44,185 nucleotides of DNA from a virus: positions 1 through 44,185 of IMG/VR virus record IMGVR_UViG_3300010885_023693. One strand, given 5' to 3'. The notes beneath the pieces were generated by a model that made no database searches, was not told the DNA's origin, and was given only the letters and a program-made list of their open reading frames with translations. Shown piece by piece: positions 8,915-17,289 of the stretch (positions are counted from its first letter, which is position 1; each line of letters begins with the position of its first letter). Both the position numbers and the translations under genes were made by a program.

Positions 8915-11392
8915 TTACCTACTTATTAAATATGCACTAAAGAACGTACCTTGACCTGCACCACCTTGAGTTATAGTTTGACCACCTGTTTGAGAGTTGA
9001 AAGAAGTAAAATCCAAATAATCAGTTGAACCATTTAAGTATACAATTTTTGAAGTAATTTGACTGTACCCATTACCTGACAACGGGTTAGTTTGTACAAT
9101 AGATTGAGTACCACCATTTTTTCTTAGTTGTATATTATTTTGCCCCCATGCATTAGCAAGAGTGGAAACAGACCACCAAACTTGATACTCTATATGATAG
9201 AAACCAGCTATTGTAGGTGTAAAATGATATGTTGTAGTGTTTAACCAATTATTAGAATCAGCCACAACTGTTTGCCAAGGCATTATAGTATCTGAACCTG
9301 ATACAGTTTTGATATCTCCACTTAATGTAGCAACTGTAATATAAGAACTTGAAACAACTGGTACAGATATTGAATTAGTAATTGTTAAGTTAGCTGCAGA
9401 TAAAGCGTTTGCAGAAATAAAAGTTGTTACAGTTAAACTATTAAGCGGATAATTAATATTACCTGAGTAACCAGAATAGCCTGTATTACCTGTATAACCA
9501 CTATAACCAGATATTCCGGTAAACCCGGTAAAGCCGCTATAGCCAGTTATACCACTATATCCTGAAACCCCGCTACCACTGTAACCGGAGTAACCTGAAA
9601 CCCCACTGCCACTAAAACCACTGTAACCTGTTATACCAGTTATACCTGTATAACCACTGTAACCTGATAAACCTAAACCACTATAACCGCTGTAACCAGA
9701 ACGACCTGAATAACCACTTACACCAGAATAGCCTGACGTGCCTGTAAAGCCTGAATAACCACTTACTCCTATACTACCTGTGTAGCCTGAATACCCAGTA
9801 AAACCAGAATAGCCAGACGTACTAGAAAAACCAGAAAACCCAGATATACCTGTAAAGCCTGATACACCAGAAAACCCAGATGTACTTGAATAACCAGAGT
9901 AACCTGTAAAGCCTTGTACACCTTGAGCACCTTGTACGCCTAAAGCGCTATAACCAGAATAACCTGTATTACCGCTCCAGCCACTATAACCTGAAAGACC
10001 TAGACCTTGAAAGCCTTGAGGACCAGAATAGCCTGATTTACCAGAATAACCAGATGCACCAACAGTACCAGAAAAACCAGAGTAACCAGAAGTTGCTATA
10101 CCACTATAACCTGATGTACCTGCGCCTTGTGCTCCTTGAAAGCCTTGGAAACCTTGAAAACCAGAATAACCTGATGTACTAGAATAGCCTGACAAACCAC
10201 TATAACCAGAAAGACCTAAACCTTGTGGACCTTGATAGCCAGAATAACCAGAAATACCAGAAATACCACTAGAGCCTTGTGCGCCTTGAAAACCTTGAGT
10301 GCCTTGTGGTCCACTATAACCAGAAAGACCTAAACCTTGAGGGCCTTGTGGTCCTGAATAACCGGAATAACCTGTATAGCCTGAAGTACCGTCAATACCT
10401 TGGGCTCCTTGACTACCATCAATACCTTGAAAACCTTGAGGGCCAGAATAGCCTGATACTCCGTTATTTCCAGAATAACCAGATGTACCGTTACCGCCAG
10501 AGTAACCAGATGTTCCAGTACCCATTGCGCCTTGAACTCCTGAATAACCAGAGTAGCCTGATACACCAGGGCCACCGCCACCGCCACCCACCCCACTCAC
10601 TAATGCCCAAACTGTACCAATACCTGTTGATTGTAAATAGTAACCGCTTGAACCTAAAGAACCGTTAGCATATATACCACCAGCGGCGCTAAGATTGCCT
10701 GAAATAGATGTGTTAGCGTTAATGATAACGTCTGGACCAGTATCATATATACTGCTGTTTAAAATTGTACCTGGGTTAACCCATTTTGCTAAATAACCAC
10801 TTGTACCGTTACTTATACCGCTTATTATTACAGGAGGGTATTCGACAACTATACCTGCATCCGTACCTATACCTATTAAAATTGGTTTTCTTAATGAACC
10901 AGTAGCCGTAGGCATTGTTGTAGTCATTAGACCTGCTACAGTATCAGAAAGATAATATTCAGACCCGTCTTCAATAGCAGAAAGACCACTTATGTAACCA
11001 TTAACAATGTATGTAAAATTATTTAAATCTGCTGAACTAACAACACCAATAGCATCAGTAGTAGCAGGGTCATCAGCTTTTGCTAATGCATACTGCCCAG
11101 CTGCTGTTCTGTATATAACTTGACCAGGCGTAAAATGATTTGAGTAACCGTAAACAACTTGATACAACGGAGCAGATGAACCAGAGTAACCACTATAACC
11201 TGTATAACCACTGATACCGGATTCACCAGTATAACCGCTATAACCGGATTCACCGCTATAACCACTATAACCTATACCTGAATATCCTGATGTACCTGAA
11301 CCGCTATAACCTGAAGTACCAGAAACCCCAGTATAACCAGAAAATCCTACAGGGTTATATGTATATGAAAAAGGCTTGGAAGTTATAGACAT
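8915..11392 (-). CDS. Collagen-like fibre protein F with C1q/TNF-like C-terminal head
   Basis: 825 residues. Anchor peptide (PFSYTYNPVGFSG) at the N-terminus, a short collagen stretch, then the GQVIYRTAAGQYALAKADDP module and its SGISNGTSGYLAKW tail (about 72-260). The long shaft (about 277-644) mixes glutamine-type triplets (GPQGFQGIDGSQGAQG) with GYSG triplets. The last about 150 residues read like a C1q-type jelly roll: TIMPWQTVVADSNNW, YHFTPTIAGFYHIEYQVWW, IQLRKNGG, SKIVYLNGSTDYLDF and a final GTFFSAYLISR. Collagen shaft plus C1q-like head is the architecture of C1q and adiponectin and has counterparts in phage fibres. It predicts a trimeric adhesin. Family assignment of the head rests on motif spacing alone. 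Confidence 0.85.
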   Translation of the reverse strand: MSITSKPFSYTYNPVGFSGYTGVSGTSGYSGSGTSGYSGIGYSGYSGESGYSGYTGESGISGYTGYSGYSGSSAPLYQVVYGYSNHFTPGQVIYRTAAGQYALAKADDPATTDAIGVVSSADLNNFTYIVNGYISGLSAIEDGSEYYLSDTVAGLMTTTMPTATGSLRKPILIGIGTDAGIVVEYPPVIISGISNGTSGYLAKWVNPGTILNSSIYDTGPDVIINANTSISGNLSAAGGIYANGSLGSSGYYLQSTGIGTVWALVSGVGGGGGGPGVSGYSGYSGVQGAMGTGTSGYSGGNGTSGYSGNNGVSGYSGPQGFQGIDGSQGAQGIDGTSGYTGYSGYSGPQGPQGLGLSGYSGPQGTQGFQGAQGSSGISGISGYSGYQGPQGLGLSGYSGLSGYSSTSGYSGFQGFQGFQGAQGAGTSGYSGIATSGYSGFSGTVGASGYSGKSGYSGPQGFQGLGLSGYSGWSGNTGYSGYSALGVQGAQGVQGFTGYSGYSSTSGFSGVSGFTGISGFSGFSSTSGYSGFTGYSGYTGSIGVSGYSGFTGTSGYSGVSGYSGRSGYSGYSGLGLSGYSGYTGITGITGYSGFSGSGVSGYSGYSGSGVSGYSGITGYSGFTGFTGISGYSGYTGNTGYSGYSGNINYPLNSLTVTTFISANALSAANLTITNSISVPVVSSSYITVATLSGDIKTVSGSDTIMPWQTVVADSNNWLNTTTYHFTPTIAGFYHIEYQVWWSVSTLANAWGQNNIQLRKNGGTQSIVQTNPLSGNGYSQITSKIVYLNGSTDYLDFTSFNSQTGGQTITQGGAGQGTFFSAYLISR

Positions 11393-11401
11393 AGACTTAT
11401 A

Positions 11402-11409
11402 TATTTACT
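11402..11409 (-). promoter_or_regulatory. TAAATA box before fibre gene F
   Basis: AGTAAATA on the minus strand, 9 nt before the ATG at 11392, the same placement as in the two flanking fibre genes that share its N-terminal peptide. Confidence 0.4.
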
Positions 11410-11464
11410 TAAAGTTAAATAGTTATAACTGATTTAACATGTAAATTATAAGAATTTGTTGCTA

Positions 11465-14400
11465 TTAAGCGCCAGGTCTTGTTCTTACTGCAAAGAATGT
11501 ATAAGATTGTGTACCTGCTTCGTCTGCTGTAAATGTATATCCGTTGTTACCGTTACCAGCAACTGAGCCTACATTACCACCACCGGATTTGCCTAAGCTA
11601 AATGCAGCACCACTACCACATAAGAACATTTCGACAGATCCTGATCCCCAACAATTAACTGTTAAAATGCCAGAGAAATCATTAAATGCAACAGTACTAA
11701 AACGTGCAAGGTGATATACGTTATCTGAAACATCAACATTCCAAGCACTAGCGCTTGGTATTATAGAACTATAAATAGGCCCTCTTGCAGATAAACCACC
11801 GTTTACTGTTAAATTAGCGTTGTCATCTTTTAGTATGCCGTCCCCTATAGTATTGCTATTTACCCATTTACCATAATAACCGCTTGTACCATTGCTTATA
11901 CCGTCAATAATAACAGCTGGGTACTCAACTACAATACCGTCTGTACTGTTGATACCAGTTAGTATTGGTTTAATTAAAGAGCCTAGAGCTGTTGGTGGTA
12001 CATTTGTTAATGCACCTGGAGTAACGTCAGAAAGATAATAATTAACTCCAGCATAAAGACCGGAAAGATAAGTTATATAACCGTTAATTATATATGTAAA
12101 ATTGGTACCATCAGATTGCTGTACAACACCAATTGCATCTGATGTAGCAGGATCATCTGCAAGTGCTAAAGAGTAATTACCATCTGTAGTTCTATAAATT
12201 ACTTGACCTGCAGTAAACGCATTGGAGTAGCCGTAAACTGTTTGTTGTAATGGAGCTGCTGTACCAGAATAACCTGTGTAACCGCTATAACCAGATACAC
12301 CAGAATAACCACTATAGCCAGTAAAACCAGAATAACCAGTAAAGCCACTATAACCTGATATACCAGTATAACCTGAAGCAGCAAATAATGACCAAGAAAG
12401 ATCTGAAGGAGGTATGGTATTACCGTAAACACTATTAATACAAATGTATGTAGAGCCTTGATAACTAACTAAATCACCAGGTACATATGTACCATAAGTT
12501 GTACCAGACCAACCACCACGAGGCACTAAACCATAGCCTGAATAACCACTAATACCAGATTCACCAGTAAAGCCTGAATAGCCTGAAATACCTGTATAAC
12601 CAGAATAACCAGATTCACCACTATAACCGCTGTATCCAGATTCACCAGAGTAACCAGTGTAACCTGAAATACCAGAGTAGCCGCTTATACCAGTATAGCC
12701 TGAATAACCAGATTCACCAGAATAGCCGGTAAAGCCAGAATAACCTGAAATACCTGTATAGCCTGAATAACCACTAATACCAGATTCACCTGTAAAACCA
12801 GAATAGCCTGAAATACCAGACCAGCCAGAGTAACCTGATTCACCAGAGTAGCCTGTAAAGCCGGAATAACCACTAATACCAGTATAACCAGAATAACCGC
12901 TTATACCAGAGTAACCTGTAAAGCCGGAATAACCACTAATACCAGTATAACCAGAATAACCACTAATACCAGATTCACCAGTAAAGCCTGAGTAACCTGA
13001 AATACCTGACCAACCGCTATAACCAGATTCACCAGAATAGCCTGAAATACCAGAGTAGCCTGAAATACCAGTATAACCAGACGTACCTGAATAACCACTA
13101 TAGCCGGAAATACCTGAATAACCAGAAGCGCCGGTTTGACCTGTCACACAAATTACTACACCACCTTGAGTTTTATAACCAGGGTATTGAGAATCTGTAA
13201 TTGTTGCACTAAGTCCGCCAGTTGCTGGATCATAGGAACTAACCAACATGTGCTGTCCGACATTGTCACCTGGTGCGTATACAGATAATACCTGACCAGC
13301 AGACCATGCCATTCCTACATATGAAGGACCGTTGTAAAGTTGATCTACGGATTGAAAATAATAATCTCCTACTATGAACGGGGTGCAGAGTAAAGGAGTA
13401 TAACCTGATATACCAGATTCACCGGTAAAGCCAGAATAACCACTTATACCACTATATCCTGAAATACCAGAGTAACCGGATTCGCCTGAAAAACCAGAAT
13501 AACCAGAAATACCAGACCAGCCTGACCAACCAGATGTACCAGAATCTCCTTTTACTTGACCGACATCTGACCAATTACCGCCTGAATGTATTTGTACTGT
13601 GGTCGGAGCTGAGAAATTTTGAGGTGTTGCTAATGTTAAATCGTAATACGTACCGTTAACATCTGAACCAGGTACTACTTGGGTGATATCTGTTTGAGAT
13701 GTGCCGTCTGTAACTGTTGAGCCACTAACTGGAGTAACAGCAGGATTTGAAGCGTATACCCGTAAATGGCTTGTATCACTTTGATTTGTACCACCGTAAA
13801 ATAATGCTGTTGGGTAAACAATTATTGTTTCATTGCTATATACCCATAAATGACCGGTTGTTTCATCTATAATACCATCTCCGTTAATAGCATATGGAGC
13901 TGCAGTATTTAAAGTTGCTTGAGGGTCATTTGGTGGGTTTACATATGCATCAGTTACGTATGTTATAATTCTTACTGATGAACCATTTTGACCTGAAAAG
14001 CCAGAAAAGCCTGTAAAGCCAGAATAACCTGAAATACCTGTATAACCACTAATACCTGTAAAACCAGAATAACCTGTAAAGCCGCTATAACCAGATTCAC
14101 CAGAATAGCCTGTGAAACCGCTGTAACCAGAAATACCTGTGTAACCGCTATAACCACTAATACCTGTAAAGCCAGAATAACCTGTAAAGCCGCTGTAACC
14201 GGATTCACCAGAATAGCCGGTAAAACCACTGTAACCGCTTATACCTGTATAACCACTAAAACCAGACTCACCAGAATAGCCTGTAAAACCAGAATAACCA
14301 GAAATACCAGACCAGCCGGAATATCCAGATTCGCCAGAATAACCAGTAAAGCCGCTATAACCACTTAAACCTGTATAGCCTGAATAACCAGATTCACCAG

Positions 14401-14809
14401 AATAACCTGTAAATCCTGAGTAACCTGAAATACCTGTATAGCCTGAATAACCACTTATACCAGACTCACCACTAAAACCTGTATAACCACTAATACCAGA
14501 CCAACCACTATAACCAGATTCACCAGAATAACCTGTAAAACCACTATAACCACTTAAACCTGTATAACCACTAAAACCGCTTATACCTGACTCTCCAGTA
14601 AAGCCTGAATAGCCTGAAATACCAGTGTAACCAGAATAGCTAGAATAACCGCTAATACCTGAGTAACCAGATTCCCCACTATAGCCAGATATACCTGAGT
14701 AGCCAGATATACCAGAGTAACCAGACACCCCGCTACCTGAAAAGCCGGAATATCCTGAAAAACCTACTGGGTTGTATGTATAAGAAAATGGTCTAGATGG
14801 GATGGACAT
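11465..14809 (-). CDS. Giant modular collagen-like fibre protein G (1114 aa)
   Basis: Order: anchor peptide (PFSYTYNPVGFSG); GYSG shaft to about 275; a TIIGT-type module that is split (NPPNDPQATLN at about 290 and NWSDVGQVKGDSG at about 416) by an extra about 80-residue beta-rich insert; a short shaft; a globular domain at about 470-560 (WSAGQVLSVYAPGDNVGQHM, SSYDPATGGLSATITD); shaft; a carbohydrate-binding-module-like domain at about 760-812 (GGWSGTTYGTYVPGDLVSYQ, TYICINS, DLSWSLF), recalling CBM5/12; shaft; the GQVIYRTTDGNYSLALADDP module (about 848-1000); and a unique C-terminal about 105 residues ending FFAVRTRPGA. The most module-rich fibre in the window. Polysaccharide binding is inferred from the CBM-like aromatic/GD pattern. 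Confidence 0.85.
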   Translation of the reverse strand: MSIPSRPFSYTYNPVGFSGYSGFSGSGVSGYSGISGYSGISGYSGESGYSGISGYSSYSGYTGISGYSGFTGESGISGFSGYTGLSGYSGFTGYSGESGYSGWSGISGYTGFSGESGISGYSGYTGISGYSGFTGYSGESGYSGYTGLSGYSGFTGYSGESGYSGWSGISGYSGFTGYSGESGFSGYTGISGYSGFTGYSGESGYSGFTGYSGFTGISGYSGYTGISGYSGFTGYSGESGYSGFTGYSGFTGISGYTGISGYSGFTGFSGFSGQNGSSVRIITYVTDAYVNPPNDPQATLNTAAPYAINGDGIIDETTGHLWVYSNETIIVYPTALFYGGTNQSDTSHLRVYASNPAVTPVSGSTVTDGTSQTDITQVVPGSDVNGTYYDLTLATPQNFSAPTTVQIHSGGNWSDVGQVKGDSGTSGWSGWSGISGYSGFSGESGYSGISGYSGISGYSGFTGESGISGYTPLLCTPFIVGDYYFQSVDQLYNGPSYVGMAWSAGQVLSVYAPGDNVGQHMLVSSYDPATGGLSATITDSQYPGYKTQGGVVICVTGQTGASGYSGISGYSGYSGTSGYTGISGYSGISGYSGESGYSGWSGISGYSGFTGESGISGYSGYTGISGYSGFTGYSGISGYSGYTGISGYSGFTGYSGESGYSGWSGISGYSGFTGESGISGYSGYTGISGYSGFTGYSGESGYSGYTGISGYSGISGYTGYSGESGYSGYSGESGYSGYTGISGYSGFTGESGISGYSGYGLVPRGGWSGTTYGTYVPGDLVSYQGSTYICINSVYGNTIPPSDLSWSLFAASGYTGISGYSGFTGYSGFTGYSGYSGVSGYSGYTGYSGTAAPLQQTVYGYSNAFTAGQVIYRTTDGNYSLALADDPATSDAIGVVQQSDGTNFTYIINGYITYLSGLYAGVNYYLSDVTPGALTNVPPTALGSLIKPILTGINSTDGIVVEYPAVIIDGISNGTSGYYGKWVNSNTIGDGILKDDNANLTVNGGLSARGPIYSSIIPSASAWNVDVSDNVYHLARFSTVAFNDFSGILTVNCWGSGSVEMFLCGSGAAFSLGKSGGGNVGSVAGNGNNGYTFTADEAGTQSYTFFAVRTRPGA
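12852..12961 (-). repeat. Recent 63-bp tandem duplication in the fibre G shaft
   Basis: A 47-bp stretch starting CCTGTAAAGCCGGAATAACC at 12852 recurs identically at 12915. The 63-bp period equals 21 residues or seven triplets, so frame and Gly phase are kept. Confidence 0.8.
14047..14236 (-). repeat. Diverged 108-bp tandem duplication in the fibre G shaft
   Basis: An 82-bp segment at 14047 recurs at 14155 (period 108 bp, 36 residues). The few base differences fall at third codon positions and the encoded triplet order is the same in both copies. Confidence 0.75.
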
Positions 14810-14818
14810 GGTTATATA

Positions 14819-14826
14819 TATTTATA
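14819..14826 (-). promoter_or_regulatory. Exact T4-type late promoter box before fibre gene G
   Basis: TATAAATA on the minus strand, identical to the T4 late consensus, 9 nt before the ATG at 14809 in an A+T-only spacer that lacks any Shine-Dalgarno sequence. Confidence 0.6.
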
Positions 14827-14863
14827 TAAAAAAATATTAATTTTAGAGTTTATAAAAAAAAAA

Positions 14864-17275
14864 TTAAAAATACATTTGATACCAAGTAGGTATACTATTA
14901 ATTGTACCAGCATACACCCAGGTGATAGGTTGTCCTCCAAAGCCTGAATTATTTGATATATCCAAATAGGCAGCAATTGCTGAAGCGCCTTGCCCGAATG
15001 TAAATCCACCGTCAGGACCATTTTGTAAAGTATTAACAGCTTGCCCAGATGCTGGTAAAAATATAAGTTTAGATACACTGCTGCCAGTTGCAACGGGTAT
15101 TGAAAAGGCGTCCCCTACACTAGGACTAGATGGAAATTGTACCACTAACCCTAACGAACTGCCACTCACAGTGGAATTATTAATTAACAATGTTTTTGTA
15201 CCTGTAGCTATTTGCTTACCATAAGCAGTCTGATTGTTATATGTAACATCAGTTGGACTACCACCGTAGAAGAATTGCTTTACTACACCAGTTAATGTAT
15301 ATCTAGTCCAGAAATTATCTGCTTTTGTACTTAAAACCCAAACATCAGAATAATTAATAGAACCACTGCCATTACCTGCAGGACCTTGCGCTCCAGAATA
15401 TCCAGAATAACCTGAAGCTCCACCACCACCACCAGTTACACCATATATAGTACCGGTAGCAGACAGATTACCTATAATGGTAACTGTAACATTATCATCT
15501 GTAATTAAACCCGTACCGATAACTTGAGTGCCTGACCATTTAGCATAATAACCACTCATACCTGAACTAATACCATCAATAATAACTGGAGGGTACTCAA
15601 CAACTATACCGCTATTTGTACCTAAACCTGTTAATATAGGTTTAATAAGAGAGCCTGGTGCTGTAGGTACTGTAGTGGTAATTTGTCCTGCAATAGTATC
15701 AGATAAATAATAATTTACTCCGTCTACAATACCGGTTAAGTTAGTAATATAACCATTTATAACATAAACAAATGAGGTTGTATCTGCATACTGTATAACA
15801 CCAACAGCATCGCATTTATTTGGATCATTAGCTATAGCTAATTCGTATGTACTATCTGTAGCTCTATAGATTACTTGACCAGGAGTAAATGAATTTGCAT
15901 AACCTGTTACTTGTTGAAATAGTGGTGCTGCTGTACCTGAGTAACCTGATACCCCACTACCACTATAACCACTAATACCTGATTGACCTGTGAAGCCGCT
16001 ATAACCACTTATACCAGTGTAACCTGAAATACCAGAATAACCAGATATACCAGATTCGCCAGTAAATCCAGAATAACCAGATATACCAGATTCGCCAGTA
16101 AAACCTGAATAGCCAGAATAACCACTAATACCGCTATAACCAGATTCGCCAGAATAACCAGATATACCTGAATAACCACTATAACCACTGATACCTGATT
16201 CACCAGTAAAGCCTGAATAACCAGACATACCAGATTCACCTGTGAATCCAGAATAACCACTGATACCTGATTCTCCAGTAAAGCCTGAGTAGCCGCTTAT
16301 ACCTGATTCACCTGTAGAACCGCTATAGCCAGATTCGCCAGAATAACCTGTAAAACCTGAATAGCCTGATGTACCGCTATAACCAGAAATACCAGACCAG
16401 CCAGAATCACCTTTTATTTGACCGACATCAACCCAAGTACCGTTACCATAGACCCATAAATGGCCTGTTGTTTCATCTATAACACCACTACCAGATGTTG
16501 CAGAAGGATAGGCTGCATTAAGAGTTGCCTGTGGGTCATTAGGCGGGTTAACGTATACATTTGGTACTGTACCAATAATAGTAACAGAAGTACCATTTAT
16601 GCCTGAGTAACCTGAGTAACCAGATACGCCTGATCCACTATAACCACTTATACCAGACTCGCCTGTAAAACCTGAGTAACCTGATATACCACTAAAGCCT
16701 GAGTAGCCTGATATACCGGACTCGCCTGTAAAGCCTGAGTAACCACTTATACCAGAATAACCCGAATAACCGCTTATACCTGATTCGCCAGTAAAGCCTG
16801 AATAACCTGATATACCGGACTCACCTGTAAAGCCTGAGTAACCGCTTATACCAGATTCGCCTGTAAAACCAGAATAACCTGATTCTCCGCTATAACCAGA
16901 CGTACCTGAATAACCTGATATACCGGACTCGCCTGTAAATCCAGAATAACCAGATATACCAGTGTAACCCGAAATACCAGAATAACCACTTGTACCAGAA
17001 TAACCTGAAGTACCATTTGTACCGGACTGCCCACCAACAGCTACTAAATCTGCATTAGCAGTACCTGCCCCATACCAATATAAATAAGGATTACCAGCAA
17101 TAATGAGCCGGACCTGCATTGTCTGAAACCTTACAGATGATGGTATAGCTGCATTAGCTGCTGAAAGTGCAATTGCTTCTGTTGAACCTACATACGGGCC
17201 TGACCATGTGTCAACTGGTAATGGGTTGACTGGTTGAACACCGTACGGTAATTGTAATCCTGGGTTGAGTGGCAT
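14864..17275 (-). CDS. Collagen-like fibre protein H (803 aa)
   Basis: The N-terminal about 85 residues differ from the other fibres: LPYGVQPVNPLPVDTWSGPY, then AANAAIPSSVRFQTMQVRL and YLYWYGAGTANADLV, a head seen in aquatic T4-like phage structural proteins. Then a GYSG/GES shaft (about 88-225), the SVTIIGTVPNVYV...LWVYGNGTWVDVGQIKGDSG module (about 228-295), a second shaft (to about 445), the GQVIYRATDSTYELAIANDP module (about 447-585) with its SGISSGMSGYYAKW tail, one short collagen piece (SGYSGAQGPAG) and a unique C-terminal domain (about 640-803) ending INSIPTWYQMYF. The repeated ESGISGYSGFTG unit makes its shafts very regular. Inferred: a virion fibre with its own attachment site, because its N-terminus is not the shared anchor peptide. 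Confidence 0.85.
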   Translation of the reverse strand: MPLNPGLQLPYGVQPVNPLPVDTWSGPYVGSTEAIALSAANAAIPSSVRFQTMQVRLIIAGNPYLYWYGAGTANADLVAVGGQSGTNGTSGYSGTSGYSGISGYTGISGYSGFTGESGISGYSGTSGYSGESGYSGFTGESGISGYSGFTGESGISGYSGFTGESGISGYSGYSGISGYSGFTGESGISGYSGFSGISGYSGFTGESGISGYSGSGVSGYSGYSGINGTSVTIIGTVPNVYVNPPNDPQATLNAAYPSATSGSGVIDETTGHLWVYGNGTWVDVGQIKGDSGWSGISGYSGTSGYSGFTGYSGESGYSGSTGESGISGYSGFTGESGISGYSGFTGESGMSGYSGFTGESGISGYSGYSGISGYSGESGYSGISGYSGYSGFTGESGISGYSGFTGESGISGYSGISGYTGISGYSGFTGQSGISGYSGSGVSGYSGTAAPLFQQVTGYANSFTPGQVIYRATDSTYELAIANDPNKCDAVGVIQYADTTSFVYVINGYITNLTGIVDGVNYYLSDTIAGQITTTVPTAPGSLIKPILTGLGTNSGIVVEYPPVIIDGISSGMSGYYAKWSGTQVIGTGLITDDNVTVTIIGNLSATGTIYGVTGGGGGASGYSGYSGAQGPAGNGSGSINYSDVWVLSTKADNFWTRYTLTGVVKQFFYGGSPTDVTYNNQTAYGKQIATGTKTLLINNSTVSGSSLGLVVQFPSSPSVGDAFSIPVATGSSVSKLIFLPASGQAVNTLQNGPDGGFTFGQGASAIAAYLDISNNSGFGGQPITWVYAGTINSIPTWYQMYF

Positions 17276-17281
17276 TTTAAA

Positions 17282-17289
17282 TATTTATT
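17282..17289 (-). promoter_or_regulatory. TAAATA box before fibre gene H
   Basis: AATAAATA on the minus strand, 6 nt before the ATG at 17275. It overlaps the end of the upstream gene. Confidence 0.45.
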
